Assembly: GCA_902141825.1 (NCBI GenBank) | Contig: CABFPG010000002.1 | Span: forward strand, 620,001 to 684,000 | DNA: 64,000 nt | Source: Thalassocella blandensis | GTDB lineage: Bacteria; Pseudomonadota; Gammaproteobacteria; Pseudomonadales; Cellvibrionaceae | Reading direction: 5' to 3' | Shown here: positions 38,134 to 47,716 of the stretch, piece by piece | Position numbering within the stretch: the first letter of the stretch is position 1 | Layout: each line of letters starts with the position of its first letter | Translations under genes and position numbers: made by a program | The notes under the pieces: model-generated | The model's database searches: none | What the model was told of the DNA's origin: nothing | Seen by the model: the letters and a program-made list of their open reading frames with translations, nothing else

Positions 38134-38772
38134 TTAACCAGCAGATATACGCTTCTCAAGCACTTCATCGATCAATCCATATTCCTTGGACTGTGCCGCA
38201 CTCATAAAGTTATCGCGCTCAGTATCTGTGGCGATTTTTTCAACAGACTGACCTGTGTGATGCGCCATCACTTCATTTAAACGCTGGCGAATCTTCAGAA
38301 TTTCCTGCGCATGAATATGAATATCAGACGCCTGGCCCTGAGCACCACCAGAAGGCTGGTGAATCATGACGCGCGAATTAGGCAAGCAGAAACGCTTCCC
38401 TTTTGCACCAGCTGTGAGCAAAAACGCACCCATACTACATGCCTGCCCAATACACATAGTGCTGACGTCTGGCTTGATAAATTGCATGGTATCGTAAATT
38501 GACAATCCTGCTGTCACAGAACCGCCAGGAGAATTAATATACAGATGAATATCCTTATCGGGGTTTTCAGCTTCCAAAAATAAAAGCTGTGCCACGATCA
38601 GGTTTGCCATATGATCTTCCACTTGGCCAACCAAGAAAATTACTCGCTCTTTTAACAGGCGAGAGTAAATATCGTAAGAACGTTCACCACGCGCTGTTTG
38701 CTCTACAACAATAGGCACCAACGAGTTCGTGTATTCGAATGAATTTTGGCCAAATGTTTCAATATTGGGCAT
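38134..38772 (-). CDS. clpP: ATP-dependent Clp protease proteolytic subunit ClpP
   Basis: Serine peptidase that forms the double heptameric chamber used by ClpX and ClpA. It has 212 residues. Catalytic Ser113 is in [11 protein letters not shown] and His138 in MIHQPSGG; the aspartate lies in [20 protein letters not shown] is also kept. The first 14 or so residues are likely a propeptide. A GAGGAAG ribosome site precedes the ATG. It follows tig in the usual order. Confidence 0.97.
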   Translation of the reverse strand: MPNIETFGQNSFEYTNSLVPIVVEQTARGERSYDIYSRLLKERVIFLVGQVEDHMANLIVAQLLFLEAENPDKDIHLYINSPGGSVTAGLSIYDTMQFIKPDVSTMCIGQACSMGAFLLTAGAKGKRFCLPNSRVMIHQPSGGAQGQASDIHIHAQEILKIRQRLNEVMAHHTGQSVEKIATDTERDNFMSAAQSKEYGLIDEVLEKRISAG

Positions 38773-39086
38773 AATCTTCCTCAGTTCTTTATTGTAATTT
38801 AACTCTACTTTGAGAGTAGACCATCATTCCCCTGCAAGCCGGCAATTCCTTAGAATTTGTTGCTTTGCCTGACGTCTCAGTCATCTGGGGATATGAATAA
38901 TCCTGTTACAGGAAATACTAACAGCTAATTTTAAAAAAGGCTTTTAAATTCAACCATCTATATTAATTTCTTTAAAATTGGATTAATTTTCAGGCAGCAA
39001 GTCAATCCAGCCCGTTCAACAATCAAACACATTGAACATTCATTAACATGCGTATTTCTTTTTCAAATTCAAGCGCTAATAACAAC

Positions 39087-39115
39087 AAAAAAAGCCGGCA
39101 AAAGCCGGCTTTTTT
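39087..39115 (-). terminator. intrinsic terminator of tig
   Basis: GCCGGC arms extended by A7/T6 surround a four-base AAAA loop about 22 bases beyond the tig stop, in a 364-base tig-clpP gap. Read leftwards a T-run follows the stem. It separates tig from clpP, whose promoter must lie in the remaining 300 bases of this gap. Confidence 0.9.
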
Positions 39116-39136
39116 CAATACACTTAATTTCGTGGC

Positions 39137-40450
39137 TTATTGCTGAGCCGCCGGCTTCATCAACTCTTCGTATGAAACGTTTGCGTCAGTCACCTTCGCC
39201 TTACCTACAATATAATCAACAATTTGCTCTTCCAACGCAGCAGCTTCTACACCCTGCATCAATTGCTCGTTGCTGTAGTAATAATTAATCACTTCTTCTG
39301 GCTGCTCATATGTTGATGCGGCTTCTTCAACCAAACGCTTAACAACGTCTTTATCAACGGCAATTTTTTCGTTCTTCACAATCTCAGAAACAATTAAACC
39401 AAGTGAAGTACGCTTAACAGCCTGCTCGCGGAACATGTCATCCGGCAACAAGGTTTTCAAATCCAGATTTTGAGCTGCACCACCGTAGTTTTGCACCATT
39501 TGTTGACGCAACGCATCGATTTCGCCGGAAATTAATGATGCTGGAACTTCAATTTCATTTTTTTCCAACAGAGCTTCCATCACCTGCTCTTTCACTTTGT
39601 TTTTAATGGCTTTTTGCTTCTCACGCTCCATGTTCGACTTTACGTCTTCACGAAACTTTTCTTCACCACCTTCAGTTACACCAAACTTTTCAAAAAAAGT
39701 ATCGTCTAACTTAGGCAGTTTTTGTTTCTGTGCGCTGTTAAGTGTGATATTGAAAACAACAGCTGCACCCTTCAAATCTTCAACCTGATAATCTTCAGGG
39801 AAAGTTAAATCCAATGATTTAGTTTCGCCAGGCTTCATACCAATGATGCCGTCTTCAAAACCCGGAATCATATTGCCAGAACCAATGACCAGCTCGTGAT
39901 TTTCCGCACTACCACCCTCGAAAGCTTCGCCATCACGCAGACCTTCGAAATTGATATTTACTTTAAATTCTTTCTTAATGGCAGCTTTAGTATCCACCCA
40001 CTCAGACTGACTCTTTTGCAAACTTTCGATCATATTATCAATGTCTTTGTCTGCGATATCAGCATCATAGTTAGTGATTTCAATATCTTCCAAACCAGCT
40101 ACTTCAAACTCTGGGTACACCTCAAAAGTGGCGATATACTCAACATCTTTCCCTTCTTCCAGCTGCTTAGGCTCAATCGAAGGCTGACCAGCAGGACGAA
40201 CGGATTCTTTTTGAACCGCCTCGTAAAATGAACGGTTAATTGTGTCGCCGATCACCTCTTGACGGACACCAGCTCCAAAGCGCTGCTTGACCACCTTCAT
40301 GGGTACTTTACCCTTACGGAAACCGTTGATTCTGACATTTTTTGCAGCTTCGGCTAGACGCTTATTCACTTCTTTGTCTACGGTTTCAGCCGGAATGCCT
40401 ACAGTTAAACGGCGCCCCAAATTGGAAGTGGTTTCAATCGAAACTTGCAT
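39137..40450 (-). CDS. tig: trigger factor
   Basis: Ribosome-bound chaperone and prolyl isomerase, 437 residues (E. coli 432). The N-terminal ribosome-docking motif GFRKGKVP is intact. The FKBP-type domain (about 155-240) has INFEGLRDGEAFEGG and PGFEDGIIGMKPGE. The helical C-domain with LISGEIDALRQQM follows. It heads the leftward tig-clpP-clpX-lon block. Its promoter region is shared with the first copy of the island repeat, so the accessory island begins right at its 5' side. Confidence 0.97.
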   Translation of the reverse strand: MQVSIETTSNLGRRLTVGIPAETVDKEVNKRLAEAAKNVRINGFRKGKVPMKVVKQRFGAGVRQEVIGDTINRSFYEAVQKESVRPAGQPSIEPKQLEEGKDVEYIATFEVYPEFEVAGLEDIEITNYDADIADKDIDNMIESLQKSQSEWVDTKAAIKKEFKVNINFEGLRDGEAFEGGSAENHELVIGSGNMIPGFEDGIIGMKPGETKSLDLTFPEDYQVEDLKGAAVVFNITLNSAQKQKLPKLDDTFFEKFGVTEGGEEKFREDVKSNMEREKQKAIKNKVKEQVMEALLEKNEIEVPASLISGEIDALRQQMVQNYGGAAQNLDLKTLLPDDMFREQAVKRTSLGLIVSEIVKNEKIAVDKDVVKRLVEEAASTYEQPEEVINYYYSNEQLMQGVEAAALEEQIVDYIVGKAKVTDANVSYEELMKPAAQQ

Positions 40451-40653
40451 GGTTTTCCTCGTGAATTTCGTACAGGCAGGATGTAAATTTAATCGTATGA
40501 GTTTACAACGTGATTTATTTTATATGCGCCGTCTGGCTGATTTTCATCAACAAACACACCGCATATCTTCTGAATTCGTAAAGTTTTAGCGGTAACCCAC
40601 GGGCTCTCCGCCCCTACATCACCATTAAAAACTTCTAAAAGCTTGCTAAGTCG

Positions 40654-40724
40654 TTGATTTTATTAGACCACCTCATTGGCAAGCGGCGGGCATTATACAT
40701 AGATGCAGCGGGAAATGCGACAGG
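40654..40724 (-). repeat. partial copy (C) of the island repeat, over the tig promoter
   Basis: About 71 bases resemble the ends of the two 201-bp repeats at 44929 and 53510: TGATTTTATTAGACCACCT, then a variable middle, then TATACATAGATGC and AAATGCGACAGG. On the minus strand it holds a consensus TATAAT (40692-40697) about 240 bases before tig, with no clear -35, so it is probably part of the native tig promoter. This copy lacks the tRNA-like part. Confidence 0.75.
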
Positions 40725-41249
40725 AAGTTTAACTTTTTACCGACAGATAAAGCCATGTGGAATTTCCCGTCATCAAATTCAAGAGGGCAGAAACACCAAG
40801 CGCGCGCAACCACGCAACACGGAACCAAGGAAACGTTTGGCGTCCATAAGGAGGGAATAAAGCAAAAACAAACACCCTACCGGTCGACACAGCCGAGAGA
40901 TACTCCGTTATTTTCCTACCCCCCTACTTCACCGCGCAAAATATCACCCACACAACTCTTCCCGCCTGCGGGCGCTTAAAAAAACCCACTCACAGCAAAA
41001 TTATTTTTCTCCGACAGCAATACTGTAGCCACACCATCTTTCAGAATGGCCGCCCCACTATGGCCGCCCCACTTTCCGTAAACTACAGACCTCAATTGCT
41101 TTTCGATCTAAATACGGCCTGCGGATACTCGGTTACTCTACTGCAAGCTATATAAAGCCCTATAAAGCAGACATGGAGTTAATCATGTTACGCAAACGCT
41201 TTAGCGTATAAGCGAAGCTATAGAAAAACTGTCGCTCCAGATAGATTTG
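40725..41249. other. gap between the tig promoter and the accessory genes
   Basis: About 525 bases, with no gene I can support; open frames on the plus strand are short and without ribosome sites. A small direct duplication, GGCCGCCCCACT next to TGGCCGCCCCACTT, lies near 41050. Confidence 0.45.
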
Positions 41250-41990
41250 TTACATAGCTTCTTCCGGCACCACCGGATCAAACCTATTGCCTGGAACAAT
41301 ATACTTCGTATCTTGAAGCAGCACACTTAAGTATTCTCCATAGCCCGATAGCTCTGGATCTTCAATTTTTACTATCTCGGCCTGTAACTTCTCTATAAAT
41401 CTATCGCTTGCAGATTCCTCACCTAAATACCTTGAATAGTTCGCTGACAAATAGAGATACTCTAACTTCTTGTATTGAGAAATTTCTTGTGTGAGGAATT
41501 CTTTTATTTGATTGAAGGCCTGTTTTCGATATTCTTTTGCTTTTTTTAGATCACCGAGTTGCTGATACCATCTCGCATAGACTCTCGTAAGCATATTCTT
41601 GTATTCGGGCGTAAACTCTCTTAGTGAATTTATTTTTTCCAGCATTTCAACCAACTGAGATGTTGTCGGTTTCTTTATTCTATTGCTATTGAGATATTCT
41701 TTTATCCGGTTGATTTCTTCATCATTTACTTCACTAAAATCAGCCATAAAAGATACAAACCCAGACTTCTTGCAAAACCAAATGCTATTGACATCCGTAA
41801 AGGGCCAAAATACTTGATCATACTTTGAAGGCCACTGGTATATGTATCCACCGTAACTTGCTGGCTCACTGACTCTACACTTTTTCCCTTTTTTAACCGG
41901 ATCATCCACCTTCGCTTCCACCCAGGTAGTTGAAAAGCCATGCTGAGACAGTAAAACCAATCCAATCATCAATAAGTATTTCATTTTCAA
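41250..41990 (-). CDS. hypothetical secreted protein with helical repeats
   Basis: A 246-residue protein. Residues 1-20 (MKMKYLLMIGLVLLSQHGFS) form a signal peptide; no lipobox Cys is seen. A Cys-containing N-terminal part (CRVSEPASYGGYIYQWPSKY; FWPFTDVNSIWFCKKSGF) precedes a helical region that looks TPR-like (MLTRVYARWYQQLGDLKKAKEYRKQAF). I do not recognise the family. It is probably periplasmic. Accessory-island context, no operon partner. Confidence 0.7.
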   Translation of the reverse strand: MKMKYLLMIGLVLLSQHGFSTTWVEAKVDDPVKKGKKCRVSEPASYGGYIYQWPSKYDQVFWPFTDVNSIWFCKKSGFVSFMADFSEVNDEEINRIKEYLNSNRIKKPTTSQLVEMLEKINSLREFTPEYKNMLTRVYARWYQQLGDLKKAKEYRKQAFNQIKEFLTQEISQYKKLEYLYLSANYSRYLGEESASDRFIEKLQAEIVKIEDPELSGYGEYLSVLLQDTKYIVPGNRFDPVVPEEAM

Positions 41991-42208
41991 ATCCTTTCAG
42001 TGAGTGACCTGTAACACTAGCAACTCCAACTTTTACAGAGTCTTTTAGCCCTGAATCAAAGCTAAAACCAAAGTCAAAGTCAAAGTCAAAAATAATTTTA
42101 GATGTTTACGCACACCGAGTACTTTCCCCAGGCATATTTAGTCGGGATTTCAGCAGCCAAAAAATCCTGTAGATGATTCAACACCCATATCAAATTCACT
42201 CCGACCAA

Positions 42209-42400
42209 CTATAGAATTTTTGAAACAGTCGCCGCCAGAGATGACTTTGCAACAAACTCATTCACACCATGGTTAGCATTTTGCTCACAAACCCAGCCTA
42301 TCACCTGCTCGCAAGGCATCTCTTTCTTACTTAGCAGACACACCAAAATATTAAAGCCGTTTGTATCAAGCTTCACTGAATTGTTCTGATTTTTGATCAT
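42209..42400 (-). CDS. possible small hypothetical protein
   Basis: A 63-residue frame overlapping the end of the DUF998-like gene by 35 bases. It has ordinary composition (LDTNGFNILVCLLSKKEMPCEQVIGWV) but no recognisable family and no clear ribosome site. It could be a truncated remnant or a chance frame. Confidence 0.3.
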   Translation of the reverse strand: MIKNQNNSVKLDTNGFNILVCLLSKKEMPCEQVIGWVCEQNANHGVNEFVAKSSLAATVSKIL

Positions 42401-42998
42401 GCCGGCTTAACTTGCTAGCCTTAGCGTAGATCATATATGAAGCTAAAAAGTACCATATATTTATTACGGAAATCCCCAATATTTGTGTCACTCCGCGATA
42501 ACCACTGGGATCAAGACCAACAGCGTTCGCCCACAAGTAAACTAAATTTAAAATTGTAGCGACAATCGATACGCTTATAAATTTTTCTGAATTTAGATCA
42601 TTACCGTACTCTAAGGCAAATATTGCTGGAATTATTACCGAGTATATCGGCAAACCATAAAGCCCATGAAGCGGTGTGCCAGTAGGAAAAATTGAATTTG
42701 ATAGCATACCCACACCGTAAACCAACCCAAGAACTACCGTAAATGTAAAACGTTTTTTCCCATAAAACATAAGGCCTACAGGGAAAAGTGCAATTGAAAC
42801 CGAAGCCAGCAAAAAACAAAAACTTGTGATTCCAGCAATTACTGTAGGAACAGATTCCATCACTGCAATTTCACTAAGATGCTGAGAAATCGAATCATAA
42901 CCAGGGATCATAAAACCAAGACATATCGGAACAAGCCAAAGAAACGGCAATAACATTGCTTGATAAATTAGGAAATTCGTAAGTGTATTCACTTTCAT
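42366..42998 (-). CDS. DUF998-like integral membrane protein
   Basis: A 210-residue protein with about six transmembrane helices. The first loop GYDSISQHLSEIAVM, followed by NSIFPTGTPLHGLYG, matches the DUF998 pattern (a short Q/S/E loop after helix 1 and an FP-G turn before helix 4). Function is unknown in this family. It stands in a run of leftward accessory genes with large gaps. Confidence 0.75.
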   Translation of the reverse strand: MKVNTLTNFLIYQAMLLPFLWLVPICLGFMIPGYDSISQHLSEIAVMESVPTVIAGITSFCFLLASVSIALFPVGLMFYGKKRFTFTVVLGLVYGVGMLSNSIFPTGTPLHGLYGLPIYSVIIPAIFALEYGNDLNSEKFISVSIVATILNLVYLWANAVGLDPSGYRGVTQILGISVINIWYFLASYMIYAKASKLSRHDQKSEQFSEA

Positions 42999-43302
42999 TG
43001 TTTGATTTTCCTATTGGCCAACACCGCGCCCACCAGCACATTTAGTGGTGAGTGATTTTATGAAAAGCTAAAATGAAGCGAAAGACACAAATGAGCACAA
43101 TAAATAGCAACAGACCCCGCCCATTTGACTCATGCCTACGACTCCATTTTTCGTTGGCGCTATTAATACCGCTTACATTAAATCGTGCAACTTAATATTG
43201 ATAAGCAGGAGCCACAATATCCGCTTAAATTACTCCGCTTAAATCGTCGTGTTTTTGGGTAAAGTCATGCAGACAACCAAAAACGCGGCAAGGCAAATGG
43301 CG

Positions 43303-43806
43303 TCAATTTGATACATTTTTTAAGTTATTTTTTTCTTTAAAAACCGATACATTTAATGCTTTAGCTTTTGTAGTGGATCGAGAATAATTAAATGGCTTAA
43401 ACAGCCACTCCCAAATCGAGTAACGCTCATACATTCTCAACCAATACTGCTTTTTCTGTTGCTCACCACCCATATGAATAGTGTACTCAAATGATTCTGA
43501 AGCATCTAGGTAACCAGGAAAAATGCCGGCAGTGAATATTGCTCCTAATAAGCCATTCCCACATCTCCCGTAAATTTCTGACTGCTCTAGCGTCAGAATA
43601 GCATTTACGCCTGGATCACTGGAAACCTCAAACAACCCAGATTTAACTAAGACCTCAAAGTTTTTGTGTTCTGGATTCGACACTTGAACCACTTGAGGAG
43701 ATATATTTTTATATTCTCCTAGCCCATCTTTCTCGGACAAATATAAGTTGGATGCACACCCATGAATAAGCGTCATCGACATCACAATAAAAATATATTT
43801 CTTCAT
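43303..43806 (-). CDS. hypothetical lipoprotein
   Basis: A 167-residue protein with an N-terminal signal and lipobox (LIHGC, Cys17), so it should be lipid-anchored in the envelope. The mature part has a GLLGAIFTAGIFPGYLD hydrophobic segment and a C-terminal YERYSIWEWLFKPF. No family recognised. The start ATG follows no strong ribosome site. Accessory-island gene. Confidence 0.68.
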   Translation of the reverse strand: MKKYIFIVMSMTLIHGCASNLYLSEKDGLGEYKNISPQVVQVSNPEHKNFEVLVKSGLFEVSSDPGVNAILTLEQSEIYGRCGNGLLGAIFTAGIFPGYLDASESFEYTIHMGGEQQKKQYWLRMYERYSIWEWLFKPFNYSRSTTKAKALNVSVFKEKNNLKNVSN

Positions 43807-44928
43807 AATTTGTAGAATTTAACGCGCACCAGCATATGCGGCTCTGTAATTAATTAATGACTAGTGAAGGCATAAGCGCACAGGTCAATAAGCGGAAAAA
43901 ACGTCGCTAAAACAGGCCTTATCAACACTTCTCCCCAATAGCCCTAAAAATGAATATTTATTGCTTTTTATTAATTTGTTGCTTTTTATTAAAAAGCCCA
44001 ACTCAAAACAAATTTTTCCATTCGATTCATATTCAGCGATAAATTATTGTGATTGCGTAGTAAATTGAATGATTGCTCGATTCATCCATGCATTCCTGAG
44101 ACTCAAAACCAAATATAAAGCACCAACTTCTGTCCTGCGGATTGCTTGATTCCTCACATCATATACACCCAGCATGATTAGCTTCATCGGTGATCATGCC
44201 CGTAGCGCCACAACCTCCATGCCCCTCAACTACCTGTTTTATTTACTCAGCTTTAAGATTGAAATTTTCACAGCACCCTCCCTTACGCATAATGACATCA
44301 TTAGACGGACAAACTCCGATCTTAAATACTGAACGGTTCCGTGCCTTATACTTTCTTCAGTTTATAACATACCCTCCTCCCTTGTAACCCACCCACTTCT
44401 AACCTTGACGCTGCTATCAACACGCCAACCACAGCCCCCAAAAAAATAATGCAAAAGGCGGAACACCGTTAACACTTACATAAAACAAATCCCCCAAGAC
44501 GGGAACCCACCGCCACTTGAGCCCCTCACACCAAAGTAAATCCTAGGAGACCTGGAAGCTACCAGATTAATTGCTCGCAAGCACTGACTTGATGACGATA
44601 GTCCGCCACCGAAAAAAGGTCATACAACCATCTGAGCTAGCGGCATAAAACACGAAAACCAGTGAGATTTTTCGACATTCATAGATGAAGAGATAGCGCA
44701 ATCGCTCTAACAGGGTGATAAATAATTGGCGAAAACACTCATTGACTAACGAGATAACGCCGAGACTCCATTAGGATTATACAAACAGAGAAAAACAAAT
44801 AACCGGCTTGTAATGCTGGCATGAGACTATTGGTTATTTTGGAGGAATCGAAAGCCTGCGTGATAGGCGGCATCAATGAAAGCAACGTTTAACAGATGAC
44901 ATTAAAGGATTGGCAAAATCAGGAAGTG
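43807..44928. other. gene-poor stretch of the island
   Basis: About 1.1 kb without a supported gene. Near 43960-43996 a short tandem duplication TTGCTTTTTATTAA occurs. The base composition is A+T-rich with irregular patches, as expected for decayed DNA. The following bases belong to repeat copy A. Confidence 0.5.
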
Positions 44929-45129
44929 CGACAGGAGCGCGACAAAAACAAAGCTTGAACCAGCTAAGCGATTGATACCAAAGAAAAAGAGATGGTGCGG
45001 TCGGATAGACTTGAACTCAATCCACACCCTCTAAAACCCCTCATTACCGCCCAAGTGATTGATTTTATTAGACCACCTTGGCGCTGAACGGCGGCGGTTA
45101 TACATAGATGCGACAGAAAATGCGACAGG
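44929..45129 (-). repeat. island repeat copy A with tRNA-Leu-like 3' end
   Basis: A 201-bp sequence matched along its whole length by copy B at 53510-53710, with about ten substitutions counted by eye. Read on the minus strand it begins with a TATGTATAA promoter-like part shared with the tig promoter. It continues through GGTGGTCTAATAAAATCAA and ends with a tRNA-like 3' half (44993-45018): TTCAAGT loop, CGACCGC acceptor strand and ACCA. The tRNA half fits tRNA-Leu, but its 5' half is absent. A probable attachment-site or element-end duplication. Confidence 0.85.
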
Positions 45130-45421
45130 TAGTTAATCTTTTTCTAATAGGAAATACCTATGGATGAAAATCCTACTAAAAATAGAAATTATCACTCCTA
45201 AAAACCATACAAGGCGAAATATAAATCCCATTCTCTGACTTACATATGACGCTTAAGCGATTTTACACGTCAAAACACGCCTACGTCGACCCACATGCTA
45301 GGACACTACTAAATCCAGACACCAGCCAAAACAACTCTATAATTGTATATGCTTGATACCAAATAAAGACGGTTCCTCTCACTGTCAGCGTACCAAAGGC
45401 TTTAGAAGCGAAAATAAACAA

Positions 45422-46468
45422 ATGAAAAAGATCACACTAGACACGATCCTCCAGCATGAACGCCAAGCGATAGACAGAGAAAAGCGACGTAGACGGCTAA
45501 GAGGGGAGAATCGTTCGACCCAAGAAGCCTCCAACAATGACTTTTACGCCCAAATCTCGAACAGAAACACAGTTACATTTGATGAGAGATGCGAATTTAC
45601 CAACTCTAATATCAATGCGACTCTCGAGCCAATTCTTAGCCTAAGGTCAAAGGTAGAATCTGGGGAAAAAGTAGTGCTAGATTTTTCTAAGACCGTTTAT
45701 TGTAGCGCCATATTCGTAGTCTACCTCTTTTCTGAAATAGAACTACTAATGAACCAATATGGCCAAAATACAATCGACTTAAACCTATACACACTGCCTG
45801 ACAAATTGAAGCGGCTTTTCAAAGGTATTGGGTTGTTACAGCTAATTAAAACAAGAGTTTCCGACAACACATCGCGGAGATTTTTACCCGTCACCCGAGG
45901 CATAAATGACCAGCAGCTCGACGATATAATTTCATTTGTAATTGACCAGGCAAGGTTTAAAACTGATCTTTCGGACCAACAAAGAGCAAGAGTCGAGCTT
46001 TTAACTTCAAGCGCCATCTCTGAAGCGATGTTGAATGTCCAATATCATGCATATCCAACTTCTGAGATTGACAGATATTGGTGGATTATGGCCGCCATCA
46101 TTGATGGGGACTTATATATTGCCCTCTGTGACAGAGGCGTGGGAATACCATCCACTCTCCCGTATTCATCATGGTGGGAACAGATAATGGGGGCATTGCC
46201 AATAAACGACGATGCACAAATGATAGCCGCGGCTATGAAATATACGAGAAGCTCAGTGATAGGAAAAAGAGGCAGAGGGAAAGGCACTAGAGATATTCAA
46301 AAACTGGTGCTAGAGCATAAGAAAGGCTTGCTCACAATAGTCAGCGGCAAAGGCCTATACAGGTTAAACGGAGCGCCGTATGAGGAAGATCGCAGAGAAG
46401 AGCATTTTCCATTACTATACGATATCTCGGGGACCGCCATTAACTGGCGCATTCCTTTAGAGGATTAA
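45422..46468 (+). CDS. STAS-like/GHKL ATPase fusion protein
   Basis: A 348-residue soluble protein. After a very basic N-terminus (EKRRRRLR), residues about 48-150 form an alternating strand/helix domain with VVLDFSKTVYCSAIFVVYLF, which looks like a STAS domain. Residues about 185-345 form a GHKL ATPase: N-box ISEAMLNVQYHAYP (199-212), G1 box DRGVGI (237-242) and G2 box RGRGKGT (283-289). GHKL proteins of this size include anti-sigma kinases such as SpoIIAB. No HisKA domain is present. I use the ATG (MKKITLD); a TTG at 45353 is in frame. TATAAT at 45338-45343 may be its -10. The next two genes follow tightly, so this heads a three-gene operon. Confidence 0.75.
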   Translation: MKKITLDTILQHERQAIDREKRRRRLRGENRSTQEASNNDFYAQISNRNTVTFDERCEFTNSNINATLEPILSLRSKVESGEKVVLDFSKTVYCSAIFVVYLFSEIELLMNQYGQNTIDLNLYTLPDKLKRLFKGIGLLQLIKTRVSDNTSRRFLPVTRGINDQQLDDIISFVIDQARFKTDLSDQQRARVELLTSSAISEAMLNVQYHAYPTSEIDRYWWIMAAIIDGDLYIALCDRGVGIPSTLPYSSWWEQIMGALPINDDAQMIAAAMKYTRSSVIGKRGRGKGTRDIQKLVLEHKKGLLTIVSGKGLYRLNGAPYEEDRREEHFPLLYDISGTAINWRIPLED

Positions 46469-46478
46469 GAAGAGCGTT

Positions 46479-46802
46479 ATGATTAATAAAATTGATGTAG
46501 CAAAAGAATTCTCAGCTCGGCCATACGGCAGATATAGAGATGACGGCGAATTTTCAGCCCAGAGATTTAGGGAAGAATTTTTGCTTCCTGCGTTCGAGCA
46601 AGGGCTACCCTTTTTGGTCGACTTGAGCGGCTCAAATCGCTATGGCTCATCTTTTTTGGAGGAGGCATTTGGAGGATTAATACGAGATGGCATTACGCAA
46701 GAACAACTCGGATTAATGGAGATAAAACATGAACTCCTTCCATCGATCCCTTTAGAAGCCAAAGAATACATAGAACAAGCCATATCCGCAAATGACAATT
46801 GA
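46479..46802 (+). CDS. STAS-like protein, DUF4325 type
   Basis: A 107-residue protein that fits the DUF4325 family: ARPYGRYRDDGEFSAQRFREEFLLPAFEQG, then the strand FLVDLSGSNRYGSSFLEEAFGGLIRDG. The latter is the STAS-like strand/helix with the Ser-containing loop where SpoIIAA-type proteins are phosphorylated. It starts 10 bases after the ATPase gene with an AAGAAGAG ribosome site. An anti-anti-sigma-like partner of the upstream GHKL ATPase is a reasonable inference; no sigma factor is nearby. Confidence 0.75.
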   Translation: MINKIDVAKEFSARPYGRYRDDGEFSAQRFREEFLLPAFEQGLPFLVDLSGSNRYGSSFLEEAFGGLIRDGITQEQLGLMEIKHELLPSIPLEAKEYIEQAISANDN

Positions 46803-47280
46803 TTGGTTCCAAATATTCAAGATAGTATATTTTCTGATCGGACATCTGGACGAGGTTGTTGCAATAATATTAACAATTCTCGGCTGGTTCATAATCGTTC
46901 AAAATGGCAAACGATTAGCCAGAAAGAATGAGGCTCACAATTTGTTCCAAATCACCCGATCCTTAGTTAACAATATATTTGAAACCTCAAAACATGCTTG
47001 GTTAAAAGGTAAAATAGACCTGCCTCAAATTGAAGAACACCACTTGATGCTAATGTGCGCCGAACTTGAAATTTGCATCAGCAAGCTCAATAATTATTTC
47101 GACACTAAAATTTACTCGCAACAAATCACTGACTTGAGGCAAGCTATAACACTTATTCCATTCACAATAAATGGAAAAAAATTAGACTGCCACTCAAGAA
47201 TTCAAGAGATCAACTCTATCTCTTCTGAAATAAACGCCCTACTTATAACGGGAGTATATACGCACTTAAACAAAAGCTAG
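46792..47280 (+). CDS. small membrane protein of the STAS/GHKL module
   Basis: A 162-residue protein with one or two hydrophobic helices at the N-terminus (about 5-18 and 21-37: VVAIILTILGWFIIVQ), then a cytoplasmic helical domain (IEEHHLMLMCAELEICISKLNNYF). Its ATG lies inside the end of the DUF4325 gene (11-base overlap), so the two are translationally coupled. I do not recognise a family. Position and topology suggest a membrane sensor or effector of the module. Confidence 0.7.
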   Translation: MTIDWFQIFKIVYFLIGHLDEVVAIILTILGWFIIVQNGKRLARKNEAHNLFQITRSLVNNIFETSKHAWLKGKIDLPQIEEHHLMLMCAELEICISKLNNYFDTKIYSQQITDLRQAITLIPFTINGKKLDCHSRIQEINSISSEINALLITGVYTHLNKS

Positions 47281-47360
47281 TGACTTAAGATAGAGAAATC
47301 CAAATCACTATTCACCAGTAATTTATTGCCAATATTGAAATCTTTAAGGACAAAAGGAAA

Positions 47361-47715
47361 ATGGAACTATATCAACACAAAGACTTTCTGGAGCGCACGC
47401 TAGACACCATCATCGCGAAGGTCAATCAAGGAATAGCCGACACAAAAAACAAATCCAATGTCACCCAACTCGATCTCAACCAGGTTAAAAGTGCAGCACA
47501 AGTACAAGAACAGCTGGACAAATATCGAGCAGCCGGTGAAGGGATGGATTTTAAGGCACTAAGGAGTGAAGAGCACAATTCCGCAACCTTGGGAAAACAC
47601 CTGGTGGAACGCTTCGGATTCCGCCCCAATAGATGCCATGCTCATGCAATTGTCGCTGGCAGACACCACTAAGCCCGCCCCGCTTCGCCTATTAATGGCA
47701 GACTTGAAGAACAGC
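47361..47715 (+). pseudogene. truncated AHH-type nuclease toxin-like gene
   Basis: The first 103 codons read through a helical N-terminus (FLERTLDTIIAKVNQGIADTK; QVQEQLDKYRAAGEGMDF) to LGKHLVERFGFRPNRCHAHAIVAG. This resembles the start of the AHH (HNH/endonuclease VII-like) nuclease domain of polymorphic toxins and some phage proteins. It then hits a stop. In another frame the expected continuation (TKPAPLRLLMADLKN) appears at once, so a frameshift lies near 47660. Homology ends at about 47716, where a tail-gene fragment begins. A good AAAGGAAA ribosome site precedes the ATG. Confidence 0.6.
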
Positions 47716-47716
47716 C

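Noticed and set aside
40654-40979. Plus-strand frames over and beyond the tig promoter
   Set aside because: They run through the repeat and promoter sequence and lack ribosome sites.
44190-44387. 65-codon frame in the island
   Set aside because: No ribosome site, no family; the surroundings look decayed.
44993-45018. Complete tRNA-Leu gene in the repeats
   Set aside because: Only the 3' half is present; no 5' acceptor, D-arm or anticodon arm can be built, and the T-stem of the copies is mismatched.
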